DNA of 22,084 bases from Dongia_A sp035274225 (GCA_035274225.1 DATEOK010000440.1:1-22084), one strand, 5' to 3'. Counted from the stretch's first letter, positions 7,739-15,124 are shown. The notes: generated from the sequence alone by a model not told the origin. Translations and numbers: made by a program.

Positions 7739-8703
7739 CACCGGCTCCCCACAAGAGGCTGCAGCGAGAACAGGTCGTCGGGCGTCGCCACCAGCGTGTA
7801 GCAGAGGCCGATGGCGACCGAGAGGATGAGCAGCGCCAGCAGGAAGCGAATCTGCTCGCCCGGCAGACGCGCGCCGAGGCGGCCGCCGAACTGGGCGCCG
7901 ATCACCGACCCGATGGTGAGCACGAAGGCGAGCAGCACGTCGACGGTCCGGTTCTCGATCGATTGCAGGACGGTGGTGACCGCCGCGACGAAAATGATCT
8001 GGAACAGCGAGGTGCCGACCACGATCGCGGTCGGCATGCCGACCAGGTAGATCATGGCGGGGACGATGAGGAACGCGCCGCCGACGCCGAGCAGGGCGGA
8101 AAGGATGCCGACCACGAAGCCGATGCCGATGGGCATGATGGCGGAGATGTAGAGGCGCGATTTCTTGAACCGCATCTTCATCGGCAGGCCGTGCACCCAG
8201 ACATGCTGGTGCAGCTTGCGCGGGGCCGTGGCGCCGCGCTGGGCGCGCCGCTGGCGGCGCAGGGCGCGGGTCGATTCAGCGAACATCATGAGGCCGATCG
8301 AGCCGAGCAGGATGACATAGGCGATGTTGATGACGAGGTCGATCTGGCCGAACCGGCGCAGGATCGAGAACAGCGCGACGCCGACCAGCGAGCCGAACAC
8401 GCCGCCGGACAGCAGCACGAACCCCATCTTGAAATCGACGTTGTCTCGGCTCCAATGCGCCAACACGCCGCTGACCGAGGTCGCGACGGTCTGGTTGGAT
8501 TGGGTCGCCACGGCCACCGCCGGCGGCACGCCGATGAAGATCAGCAGCGGCGTCATCAGGAAGCCGCCGCCGACGCCGAACAGGCCGGACAGGAATCCGA
8601 CCCCGCCGCCAAGGCCAAGCAACAGCAGCACCGACACCGAAAGCTCGGCGATCGGCAAATAGACTTGGAAGCTGAGTAGCCAGTCTAGAAGGGCGCCCAG
8701 CAT
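7738..8703 (-). CDS. TauE/SafE (DUF81) family anion permease
   Basis: This inner-membrane transporter belongs to a family moving small anions such as sulfite, sulfoacetate or other organosulfonates. The 321-residue protein has two homologous halves. Each carries the family's glycine motif, GLFGVGGGFLMTPLLIFIGV at about residues 41-60 and LLGVGGAFLIVPAMIYLVG in the second half. About eight membrane helices are visible. A basic cytoplasmic loop of about 45 residues (RALRRQRRAQRG...MRFKKSRLY) separates the halves. It is the first gene of a minus-strand unit with the TIGR02186 and Usp genes, overlapping the former. The direction and substrate cannot be read from sequence. The length is somewhat above the 250-residue minimum, because of the N-terminal helix and the central loop. 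Confidence 0.93.
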   Translation of the reverse strand: MLGALLDWLLSFQVYLPIAELSVSVLLLLGLGGGVGFLSGLFGVGGGFLMTPLLIFIGVPPAVAVATQSNQTVATSVSGVLAHWSRDNVDFKMGFVLLSGGVFGSLVGVALFSILRRFGQIDLVINIAYVILLGSIGLMMFAESTRALRRQRRAQRGATAPRKLHQHVWVHGLPMKMRFKKSRLYISAIMPIGIGFVVGILSALLGVGGAFLIVPAMIYLVGMPTAIVVGTSLFQIIFVAAVTTVLQSIENRTVDVLLAFVLTIGSVIGAQFGGRLGARLPGEQIRFLLALLILSVAIGLCYTLVATPDDLFSLQPLVGSR

Positions 8704-8976
8704 GCCCGACCGAACCCCCGGTCCTTGCGGTCAAACCACCCCGGCAGCCGCGCGCGCGTCAGCCGGGTATCCCCCGCGACTGGTGATGGCGGCCGACGAG
8801 ACGCATCATGTGAAAATGCTGGTCTGAGCGTCTTCGGCGACGGCGACTCGGGGCGACCGCGGGCCAATCGTGGAGGCCACTCTACGACGGTGATTCTGAT
8901 GGCGAAAGCAGGGAATCTGGTGCCAGAGATCAGCAATCGGTGATCAGCAGGCGGAGATCGTCACGTGACGATCGGC
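8704..8976. other. Intergenic region upstream of the TauE unit and downstream of the DUF2333 gene
   Basis: No gene is supported. The left part should hold the promoter of the TauE/SafE transcription unit, but I find no convincing -10/-35 pair. Two copies of GATCAGCA (around 8932 and 8943) precede a perfect palindrome listed separately. AGACGC (8799-8804) and GCGTCT (8828-8833) form a short distant dyad. Confidence 0.5.
8956..8973. repeat. Perfect 18-bp palindrome
   Basis: GATCGTCACGTGACGATC is an exact palindrome with no unpaired centre, three bases beyond the stop codon of the DUF2333 gene. As RNA it would form a 7-bp stem with an ACGT loop. As DNA it looks like a symmetric protein-binding site with a CACGTG core. 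There is no U-run for a standard terminator. Confidence 0.7.
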
Positions 8977-9945
8977 CTATTTCTGCAGGATGTCGGTCAG
9001 CTCTTCGAGCTGGGTGCGGGCGCGCAGCAGGTAGAAGCCCTGGGCGGTGAGGTGATTGGGCTCGACCAGAGCATTGGGCTCGCCGTTGATGACGATCAGC
9101 GGCTGCAGGCTCGCGCCCTCCAGCATGGAGGCCACCATGCGCTCCCAGATCTTGCCGGCGCCGCGCTCGTCGAGCACGTTCTTGAAGTCGGCGCCGAGGT
9201 CGCGCAGCAGCAGGGCGTTCGCGTAGAGCAGGCCCTTGTTGGCGTAAAAGACGTTGTCGGCGTTGAGATCGAACCAGTCGCCGGAATAGAGGTCGATCTC
9301 CTGGTCGATGGCGTTGGAGGCGGCGCCCAGGTCCTTGCCGATGCGGTCCAGCGTGCTGATCAGGTTGTCCGAACGCGGCTCAAAGGCGGCCTGACCGGCG
9401 GCCAGCCGCTTGTTGTAGCTGACCAGCCTGACCATCGCCTCCTTGTACTGCGTCTCCGAGTTTGCGGCGATCGAGCCGCCGCTCACATACCAGGTGTCGG
9501 GTGCTTGGTTGAGCAGGCCGCGCGCCTTGGTCAGATCGTCATCGGCGCTGGACGAGCCGCGCGAGCGGCCGATCTGGTCCGCCATCTCGATGGCAAAACG
9601 CGCCAGCGCCTGCTGAATGCCGCGCTGGAAGTTCGGCATGTTGTCGAGCGCATAGCCTGGCATGAAGAATGGATCGTTGGCCGGCCACGGGGAATCGACC
9701 ACCTCGCGCTGGATCAAGGCGGCGGCCAAGGCGACGGCCCTACTTTGTCCCTGCGGCACCTCGCCCGGGCTGAAGCTCGGATCATCATTGATCCGGTGCA
9801 CGATGATCATGCCGACCGGGTAATAGAGCAGCAGCGCCACCAGGATCGCGAGCGCGATCCACTTGGACCGTTTCAGCCAGCGCCGGCCGGCGCCGGGCAG
9901 CTTCGGCGTGTCGGCTGGGGAGTCGAGAAACGGGTCGGCGGTCAT
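8977..9945 (-). CDS. DUF2333 family membrane-anchored protein
   Basis: The 322-residue protein of unknown function has a cytoplasmic N-terminus of about 28 residues. A single membrane helix follows (WIALAILVALLLYYPVGMIIV, about 29-49), and then a periplasmic domain of about 270 residues. Recognisable DUF2333 features include QSRAVALAAALIQREVVDSPWPANDPFFMPGYALDNMPNFQRGI in the first third. The C-terminal region contains IVINGEPNALVEPNHLTAQGFYLLRARTQLEELTDILQ. Tryptophans and an NDPFF segment are strongly conserved in the family. The start at 9945 is preceded by GGAG. It lies 62 bases downstream of trpS on the same strand and may be co-transcribed. I know of no established activity for the family. 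Confidence 0.87.
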   Translation of the reverse strand: MTADPFLDSPADTPKLPGAGRRWLKRSKWIALAILVALLLYYPVGMIIVHRINDDPSFSPGEVPQGQSRAVALAAALIQREVVDSPWPANDPFFMPGYALDNMPNFQRGIQQALARFAIEMADQIGRSRGSSSADDDLTKARGLLNQAPDTWYVSGGSIAANSETQYKEAMVRLVSYNKRLAAGQAAFEPRSDNLISTLDRIGKDLGAASNAIDQEIDLYSGDWFDLNADNVFYANKGLLYANALLLRDLGADFKNVLDERGAGKIWERMVASMLEGASLQPLIVINGEPNALVEPNHLTAQGFYLLRARTQLEELTDILQK

Positions 9946-10007
9946 AAAGGCCTACTCCAGGTGGGGGCACCACCGACAGATGGGGGTGGGTTGTTTGCCC
10001 GGCAAGG

Positions 10008-11033
10008 TCAGTGCAGGAACCCCACGATCTCCTCGACCTCGCGCAGGATCGGCATGGCGATGGCCTGGGCGCGCTCCGCGCCCTTGCGCAGCAGGGCGTC
10101 GAGCTCGTGCTGGTCGGCCAGCAGCCGCTTCATCTCGGCGCCGATCGGGCCGAGCTTGGCGACCGCGAGGTCGGTCAGCTCGCCCTTGAACTTGGAGAAC
10201 TCCCGGCCGGCGAATTGGTTCACCGTGTCCGCCAACGTCACATCGGACAGGGCGGCATAGATCGACAGCAGGTTGAACGCTTCCGGACGCGCGGCGTCGG
10301 CATCGGCCTTGACGTGGCCGTGCTCGTCCAACGTTTCCGGCCCGGGCAGCGGGTTCGGGTCGGTCTTGGCCTTGCGGAACTTGAGCGCGATGGTCTCCGC
10401 ATCGTCGGTCATGTTGATGCGGCTGTAGTCGCTCTCGTCCGACTTGGACATCTTCTTGGCGCCGTCGCGCAGCGACATGATGCGCGCCGCCGGACCGCCG
10501 ATCACCGGCTCGGGCAGCGGGAAGAACTTGACGTTGTAGTCGTTGTTGAACTTCTGCGCGATGTCGCGCGCCAGCTCGAGATGCTGCTTCTGGTCCTCGC
10601 CCACCGGCACATGGGTCGCCTTGTAGGCGAGGATGTCGGCCGCCATCAGCACCGGATAGGCGTAGAGCCCGATCGAGGCGTTCTCGCGGTTCTTGCCGGC
10701 CTTCTCCTTGAACTGGGTCATGCGGTTGAGCCAGCCGAGGCGCGCGACGCAATTGAGAATCCAGGCCAGCTGCGCGTGGGCGAAGCACTGGCTCTGCGCG
10801 AAGATGATCGAGCTCTTGGGATCGATGCCGGCGGCGATGTAGGCGGCCGCCACCTCGCGGGTGTTCTGGCGCAAGGCGGCCGGATCCTGCCACAGGGTGA
10901 TGGCGTGCAGGTCGACGACGCAGAAGATGCAATCGAAGTCCTTCTGCATCCGCACCCAGTTCCGGACGGCGCCCAGATAGTTGCCGAGATGGAGGTTGTT
11001 GGTCGGCTGGACGCCGGAGAAAATACGGTTCAT
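10008..11033 (-). CDS. trpS: Tryptophanyl-tRNA synthetase
   Basis: This class I aminoacyl-tRNA synthetase charges tRNA-Trp with tryptophan in the cytosol. From the ATG at 11033 the protein has 341 residues, the normal bacterial length. The HIGH motif appears as TNNLHLGN (11-18), and the KMSKS motif is intact at 194-198. The tryptophan/ATP pocket segments (CVVDLHAIT, YPVLMAADILAY, VGEDQKQHLEL) are in order. The open frame extends 39 codons further upstream, but that extension has no family similarity and begins far from a ribosome site; MNRIFSGVQPTNNLHLGNYLG is the canonical N-terminus. Its Shine-Dalgarno is weak. A DUF2333 gene follows, and the Bax inhibitor-1 gene is divergent. Confidence 0.97.
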   Translation of the reverse strand: MNRIFSGVQPTNNLHLGNYLGAVRNWVRMQKDFDCIFCVVDLHAITLWQDPAALRQNTREVAAAYIAAGIDPKSSIIFAQSQCFAHAQLAWILNCVARLGWLNRMTQFKEKAGKNRENASIGLYAYPVLMAADILAYKATHVPVGEDQKQHLELARDIAQKFNNDYNVKFFPLPEPVIGGPAARIMSLRDGAKKMSKSDESDYSRINMTDDAETIALKFRKAKTDPNPLPGPETLDEHGHVKADADAARPEAFNLLSIYAALSDVTLADTVNQFAGREFSKFKGELTDLAVAKLGPIGAEMKRLLADQHELDALLRKGAERAQAIAMPILREVEEIVGFLH

Positions 11034-11143
11034 CGAGTGTGCTTTCGCGCTGGCAGTGTGGATCTCCGCCCCCGGAACCCCCAGGGTGGCGGCTATATCG
11101 CCGTCCCGCCCTCGGCTTCGCAAGGCTTTTTCGGCGAATTTGC

Positions 11144-11181
11144 CGCCCAAACCGGCGCTTTGGGCGCCCGTTTTGGGTGCC
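11144..11181. other. Overlapping hairpins in the trpS/Bax inhibitor intergenic region
   Basis: CGCCCAAA (11144-11151) pairs with TTTGGGCG (11159-11166). Just after it, GGCGCCC can pair with GGGTGCC around GTTTT, sharing bases with the first stem. They lie between the divergent starts of trpS and the BI-1 family gene. No function is evident. Confidence 0.35.
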
Positions 11182-11189
11182 GAATGGCA

Positions 11190-11220
11190 TTGAAGGGAAA
11201 GGCTTTCGCCCTCATATTAT
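11190..11220 (+). promoter_or_regulatory. Candidate promoter of the Bax inhibitor-1 family gene
   Basis: TTGAAG (11190-11195) and TATTAT (11215-11220) resemble -35 and -10 boxes. The 19-base spacer is long, and the -10 is the stronger element. It lies about 48 bases before the ATG at 11268. Confidence 0.38.
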
Positions 11221-11267
11221 GCATCGGCTAGTGGGGGCTTGGGCCCCTTGGAACAAGGAGTGAACAG

Positions 11268-11996
11268 ATGGCCACGGGACCACAGAGGGACTATTTGGGC
11301 CGCGCTCAGGCGCCGGCCGGCGCCCGCGCTGCCGAAATCGATGTCGGCCTCCGGGCGTACATGCAGAAGGTGTTCGGGCTGATGGGCATCGGGACGGCGG
11401 TGACCGGCCTCATCGCCTTCTTCACGGCGCAAAGCCCGACGATGCTCAATCTCATCTACAACACCCCGTTGCGCTGGGTGATCATGCTGGCGCCGCTCGC
11501 CTTTGTGCTGGTGCTGAGCTTCGGCATCCACCGCATGCGGGCTTCGACGGCTCAACTGACCTTCTGGGCATTCGCCGCGGTGATGGGCCTGTCGCTGTCG
11601 TCGATCTTCCTGGTCTATACCGGCCAGTCGATCGTCGCGACCTTCTTCGTCAGTTCGGCCACTTTCCTCGGGATGGCGCTTTACGGCTACACCACCAAGC
11701 GCGACCTGACCGGCTGGGGCTCGTTCCTGTTCATGGGCCTGCTGGGCCTGATTGTGGCGAGCCTGGTCGGCCTGTTCGTGCAGAGCAGCGCGCTGCAGTT
11801 CGCGATCTCCGTCATCGGCGTGCTGATCTTCACCGGCCTCACCGCTTACGACGCCCAGAAGATCAAGGAAATGTACTATGCCGGCGATGATGGCGAGACC
11901 TACGGCAAGAAGGCCGTGATGGGCGCTTTGAGGCTCTATCTCGACTTCATCAACCTGTTCCTCTACCTGCTGCGCTTCATCGGCGACCGCCGCTAA
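11268..11996 (+). CDS. Bax inhibitor-1 (BI-1/YccA) family membrane protein
   Basis: The 242-residue inner-membrane protein has seven predicted hydrophobic helices after a soluble N-terminus of about 25 residues. The entry sequence RAAEIDVGLRAYMQKVFGLMGIGTAVTGLIAFF is typical of bacterial BI-1 proteins. So is the C-terminal half FTGLTAYDAQKIKEMYY...KKAVMGALRLYLDFINLFLYLLRFIGDRR, which carries the conserved Asp residues linked to pH-dependent calcium leak in the family. E. coli relatives bind the FtsH protease or act at the membrane under stress; which applies here is unknown. The ATG has a strong AAGGAG seven bases upstream. An efficient terminator follows within 25 bases, so the gene is probably monocistronic. 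Confidence 0.95.
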   Translation: MATGPQRDYLGRAQAPAGARAAEIDVGLRAYMQKVFGLMGIGTAVTGLIAFFTAQSPTMLNLIYNTPLRWVIMLAPLAFVLVLSFGIHRMRASTAQLTFWAFAAVMGLSLSSIFLVYTGQSIVATFFVSSATFLGMALYGYTTKRDLTGWGSFLFMGLLGLIVASLVGLFVQSSALQFAISVIGVLIFTGLTAYDAQKIKEMYYAGDDGETYGKKAVMGALRLYLDFINLFLYLLRFIGDRR

Positions 11997-12020
11997 GGCA
12001 GCAGACGCACTTCGAAACGG

Positions 12021-12050
12021 AACCGGGGCCATCTGGCCCCGGTTTTGTTT
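12021..12050 (+). terminator. Rho-independent terminator of the Bax inhibitor-1 family gene
   Basis: A perfect 10-bp stem, AACCGGGGCC (12021-12030) with GGCCCCGGTT (12035-12044), closes a four-base ATCT loop. It is followed by TTGTTTT. It is a textbook intrinsic terminator 25 bases after the stop codon. Confidence 0.93.
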
Positions 12051-12142
12051 TGCCTATCTTTGTTCAGTGGGGCCACTGGCGCGAGGCCACCACCTTGGCT
12101 AGCTTGGCGCCGAGAGCAGGCACACGGTCAGGGGATCCTTCG

Positions 12143-12766
12143 ATGTACATGCTGTATTGGTCGCCGGGTTCGGCGTCGGTGGCGCCGCATGGCGCGCTGG
12201 AAGAGGCGGGGGCAAAGTACGAGCTGACGCTGGTCAGCGTCGATGCCGGCGCGAACCGCGATCCCGCCTACCTCAAGCTCAATCCGAACGCCAAGGTGCC
12301 GACCCTGGTGGTCGACGGCAAGTTCGTGATGTTCGAATCCGCGGCGATCGCGACTTTCATCGCCGACCGCCATCCTGAGGCCAAGCTGGCGCCGGCGCCG
12401 GACGAGATGGCGCGCGGCCATTTCTATCAGTGGCTGACGCACCTCACCAATTCGGTGCAATCGGCGATGCTGCGCTACTACTACCCGGACCGGGCCACGG
12501 CGGACGCGAACGGCCACGCGGCGGTGCAGGCGAAGGCAACGGAAGAGATCGGCAGCCTGTGGGCTCGCATCGACGCGCATCTCGCGGCGCACGGGCCGTT
12601 CCTGCTGGGCGACCGGTTCAGCGCGGCGGACATCTTCGCCTACATGCTGTCCACCTGGCAGCAATGCTGCCCGAACACCTACGAGCGCTTCCCCAACGTG
12701 AAGCGGCTTGCTGACCGGGTGGCGGCACGGCCCGCCATGCAGCGGGTGATCCAGAAGAACAGTTGA
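12143..12766 (+). CDS. Glutathione S-transferase family protein
   Basis: This cytosolic 207-residue protein has the two GST domains. Residues 1-78 form the thioredoxin-like glutathione site, with MYMLYWSPGSASVAPHGALEEAG and the cis-Pro segment KVPTLVVDG. The gamma-glutamyl-binding motif ESAAIATFIADRHP follows. Residues about 90-207 are the all-helical domain, with LLGDRFSAADIFAYML as the N-capping/hydrophobic staple motif. A Ser near the start (S8 or S11) may be the catalytic residue, as in beta- or theta-like bacterial GSTs. The ATG at 12143 follows AGGGGATC at ideal distance, so the longer open frame upstream is rejected. The DUF924 gene begins at its stop codon. The substrate is unknown. 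Confidence 0.93.
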   Translation: MYMLYWSPGSASVAPHGALEEAGAKYELTLVSVDAGANRDPAYLKLNPNAKVPTLVVDGKFVMFESAAIATFIADRHPEAKLAPAPDEMARGHFYQWLTHLTNSVQSAMLRYYYPDRATADANGHAAVQAKATEEIGSLWARIDAHLAAHGPFLLGDRFSAADIFAYMLSTWQQCCPNTYERFPNVKRLADRVAARPAMQRVIQKNS

Positions 12767-13326
12767 TGAGCTCGCCGCGCGAAATCCTGGAGTTCTGGTT
12801 CTCCGACCGGGCGCGCCAGCTCTGGTTCGAGAAGGATTCGGCGTTCGACGCCGACTGCCGTACGCGCTTCGGCCCGCTGGTGCATGAGGCGCAGATGGGC
12901 GGGTTCGATGACTGGCGCGCATCGCCCGACGGCGCGCTGGCGCTGCTGCTCCTGCTCGACCAGTTCGCGCGCAACATCTTCCGCGGCCAGGCCAAGGCGT
13001 TCCTCGGCGATCCGCGTGCCCGCGAGATCGCGGCCCAGGCGATCGCGCGCGGCTTTGATCAGCGCTATCCGTTCCCCGACCGCGTGTTCTTCTACCTGCC
13101 GTTCGAACATTGCGAGACTCTGGCCAACCAGAACCGCTACATCGCGCTCATGGAAGGCTGCATGCGCGAGTTCGGCGAGGTGGCGGCGGAGTATCTGGAC
13201 TACGCACACCGCCACAAGGTCATCATCAAGCGCTTCGGCCGTTTCCCCCACCGCAACGAAGCGCTGGGGCGCGAGACGACGGAGGAAGAGGCGGAGTTTT
13301 TGAAGGGGCCGAACTCGTCGTTCTGA
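12766..13326 (+). CDS. DUF924 family protein
   Basis: This soluble 186-residue helical protein has TPR-like architecture and unknown role. It carries the family's diagnostic segments. These are ILEFWFSDRARQLWFEKDSAFDADCRTRFGPL at the N-terminus, ALALLLLLDQFARNIFRGQAKAF at about 60-82 and FFYLPFEHCE followed by the ending RFGRFPHRNEALGRETTEEEAEFL. The ATG at 12766 shares its A with the TGA of the GST gene (TTGATGAG), which indicates translational coupling. A TTG three bases earlier is less likely. The coupling with a GST suggests expression as a pair, but I know of no shared biochemical function. Confidence 0.94.
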   Translation: MSSPREILEFWFSDRARQLWFEKDSAFDADCRTRFGPLVHEAQMGGFDDWRASPDGALALLLLLDQFARNIFRGQAKAFLGDPRAREIAAQAIARGFDQRYPFPDRVFFYLPFEHCETLANQNRYIALMEGCMREFGEVAAEYLDYAHRHKVIIKRFGRFPHRNEALGRETTEEEAEFLKGPNSSF

Positions 13327-13346
13327 TGGCGGCAGCCTTACACTCT

Positions 13347-13452
13347 TCCGTCATCCCAAGGCTTGGCCTTGGGATCCACGAGTTTGCTTCCTATGGCATG
13401 GTCTTGCCCATTGAAACTCGTGGATGGCAAGGCCAAGCCTTGCCATGACGGA
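13347..13452. repeat. Compound palindromic (REP-like) repeat between convergent genes
   Basis: Two 39-base arms, 13347-13385 and 13414-13452, are inverted copies of each other around a 28-base spacer. Each arm contains its own perfect hairpin: CCCAAGGC/GCCTTGGG on the left and GGCAAGGC/GCCTTGCC on the right. The arms differ only at two CC/GG blocks, and the differences are paired so that each local stem stays intact. Flanks read TCCGTCAT and ATGACGGA at the outer edges and CCACGAGTTT/AAACTCGTGG at the inner edges. Dispersed repeats with similar GTCAT...CCACGA ends are known from alphaproteobacterial intergenic regions. Lying between two converging genes, it may also stop transcription from both sides. 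Confidence 0.85.
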
Positions 13453-13477
13453 GAATGGGACTCCGTCGGTGACGTCG

Positions 13478-14152
13478 CTACTGCACCGTGAGATTGAGCA
13501 CGGTCTGCGCGCGGACCATGTCGATGAGGTCGGTCTGCATGCTGCCGACCTTGCCCTTGAATGATGTCAGGAAGAACACCGCGCCGCGGAAATCCGGCGT
13601 CAGCAGTTTGGTGCGCGAGCGCAGGTCAGTGAGGCCGAAATCGGCGATCTGGTCCGGGGTCGGCGTGAAGCTGGCGTCGAGCTGCTTCAGGATCGTGGCG
13701 CGGCGCGCTTCGGGCAGACGGGGATCGAGCTTGAGCAGGATCCAGAAGCTGCTGAGCTCGCCCTTCACCTCGGCGATTTTGTCAGGTTTGCCGAAGGTCG
13801 CTTCGAAATTGGCGAGCGCGTCCTTCGGCTTCAGGTCCTTGCCCTCGAAGCTCTGGCCGAGGCGCGCCCAGAACACGCGCTTGCCGTCCTCTGCTGAGGA
13901 GAACCACAGCTGTAGTTCGCGGTTCTCCGTGAAGTGGCTCTCGATGTGCGGGATCGGCGCGTCGATCAGCACGGTGTCCCGGAGCACGTCGCCCAGCTTC
14001 TCCTGATAGATGCCTTCGAGGAACTCGCCGTCGAGCGGCTCGTCGAGCGGCATGTCGAGCGGGACGTTCATCACGCGCTGGCGCGGCTCTTCCGCGAATA
14101 CAAGCTGCGTCGCCGCGAGCAACGCGGCGATCCCCAAGACCAGACGCTTCAT
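13478..14152 (-). CDS. Secreted protein of unknown function, coupled to a LysR regulator
   Basis: The 224-residue product starts with a clear Sec signal peptide (MKRLVLGIAALLAATQLVFA, cut before EEP at about residue 20). A short low-complexity repeat, PLDMPLDEPLDGE, follows. The rest is a soluble periplasmic domain of about 180 residues. It includes LQLWFSSAEDGKRVFWARLGQSF, a segment ANFEATFGKPDKIAEVKGE reminiscent of the BamE-like 'FGKP' turn, and a C-terminal LTSFKGKVGSMQTDLIDMVRAQTVLNLTV. I do not recognise a family and see no catalytic motif or cysteines. Its ATG overlaps the TGA of the LysR gene (ATGA), so it is translated from the same mRNA. That makes the regulator and the secreted protein a functional pair, by inference only. 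Confidence 0.8.
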   Translation of the reverse strand: MKRLVLGIAALLAATQLVFAEEPRQRVMNVPLDMPLDEPLDGEFLEGIYQEKLGDVLRDTVLIDAPIPHIESHFTENRELQLWFSSAEDGKRVFWARLGQSFEGKDLKPKDALANFEATFGKPDKIAEVKGELSSFWILLKLDPRLPEARRATILKQLDASFTPTPDQIADFGLTDLRSRTKLLTPDFRGAVFFLTSFKGKVGSMQTDLIDMVRAQTVLNLTVQ

Positions 14153-15075
14153 GCCACCTTCGCTTCCTTGCAGACTTCTTCGTGCCCGCTCGCCTGTTCC
14201 ATCAGCCAGTCGCGGAACGCCTTGATCTTCGGCTGCTTCAAGGCGTTCTTGCCATAGACGATGAAATAGCCGGTGTCGGTCTTGACGGTGAAATCGATCG
14301 GCTTGATCAGGCGGCCGTGGCGCAGGTCATCGCCGGCGTTGATGACGTTGCCCATGGCGATGCCGAGCCCGTCGATCGCCGCCTGGATCAGCAGGTTGGA
14401 GTAGTTGAGGCTGAGGTTGGATTTGATCTTCGCTTCCGGGAATCCGGCGCCCTTCAGCCAGTCAGACCACTCATCGTACCCGGAGCGCATCCAGTCGCTG
14501 TCGGTCAGCAGCGGGTAGTTGAGCACGTCGCGCGGTTCATTGATCGGCTTGTCCGGTGTGATGAGGCCGGGCGCGCAGACCGGGAAGATATCGTTCTTCG
14601 CCAGCAGCTCGCTTTCGAGACTGTCCCATTGGCCGCGGCCGAACCGGATGCCGAGGTCGATGTCGCGGCCGCCGATCTGTTCCACCGTGCTGGTGGCGGA
14701 GAGCCGCACCTGGATCTCCGGATAGCGGCGCTGGAAGTCGGACAGGCGCGGCACCAGCCACTTGGCCGCGAGCGAGGGCAGCGCGGTGACGGTGAGCGGC
14801 CGGTCCTTGCCGAAGCGCGTGATCTCCGCCGCGCCCTCGGCCAACTGCTCGAACGCGGTCTTGACCGGCCCGATGAAGCGCTTGCCGGCTTCGGTGAGGC
14901 GCACCTGGCGGGTCTTGCGCTCGAACAGCGGTTGGCCCAGCCATTCCTCCAGCGCCTTGATCTGGTGGCTGATGGCGCTGTGGGTGACGTTCAGTTCGGC
15001 GGCCGCCTTGGTGAAGCTCTGCAGGCGGGCGGCAGCCTCGAAATAATGCACTGATTTCAAGGGCGGTAGGCGCAT
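14149..15075 (-). CDS. LysR-type transcriptional regulator, GcvA-like
   Basis: This LysR-family DNA-binding regulator has 308 residues from the ATG at 15075. The winged helix-turn-helix is at about 1-62 (LKSVHYFEAAARLQSFTKAAAELNVTHSAISHQIKALEEWLGQPLFER), followed by a linker helix. The effector domain starts near 90 (LTVTALPSLAAKWLVPRLSDFQRRYPEIQVRL). The sequence VTHSAISHQIKALE and the LPSLAAKWLVPRL strand are characteristic of the GcvA/AmpR branch. I chose MRLPPLKS over a start 12 codons upstream because GGAAAGGG sits ahead of it. A T-N11-A dyad lies just upstream and suggests autoregulation. The gene overlaps the secreted-protein gene by four bases and is divergent from two DUF1127 genes, which may be its targets. 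Confidence 0.93.
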   Translation of the reverse strand: MRLPPLKSVHYFEAAARLQSFTKAAAELNVTHSAISHQIKALEEWLGQPLFERKTRQVRLTEAGKRFIGPVKTAFEQLAEGAAEITRFGKDRPLTVTALPSLAAKWLVPRLSDFQRRYPEIQVRLSATSTVEQIGGRDIDLGIRFGRGQWDSLESELLAKNDIFPVCAPGLITPDKPINEPRDVLNYPLLTDSDWMRSGYDEWSDWLKGAGFPEAKIKSNLSLNYSNLLIQAAIDGLGIAMGNVINAGDDLRHGRLIKPIDFTVKTDTGYFIVYGKNALKQPKIKAFRDWLMEQASGHEEVCKEAKVA

Positions 15076-15091
15076 CGCAGGCCCTTTCCCA

Positions 15092-15112
15092 TGTGTCAAT
15101 TTTTCTAACACA
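15092..15112 (-). promoter_or_regulatory. Candidate LysR operator upstream of the GcvA-like regulator
   Basis: On the minus strand, arms TGTGT and ACACA flank an AT-rich core TAGAAAAATTG. This gives an exact T-N11-A arrangement, the classical LysR box. It lies 17 bases upstream of the regulator's ATG, in the region shared with the divergent DUF1127 gene. It is compatible with autoregulation. Confidence 0.5.
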
Positions 15113-15124
15113 ACCCCTGAGAAA

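Noticed and set aside
8685..8943. Short overlapping open frames (72-83 codons) between the TauE and DUF2333 genes
   Set aside because: They lack ribosome sites and family features, and their Arg/Pro-rich composition is typical of non-coding GC-rich DNA.
8965..11231. Long plus-strand open frames opposite the DUF2333 and trpS genes
   Set aside because: These are shadow frames of convincingly assigned minus-strand genes; their translations look like antisense of HIGH/KMSKS-bearing trpS.
15094..15099. TTGACA as a -35 box for the LysR gene on the minus strand
   Set aside because: It would require a -10 inside the ribosome site and start codon; it is better read as one side of the T-N11-A dyad.
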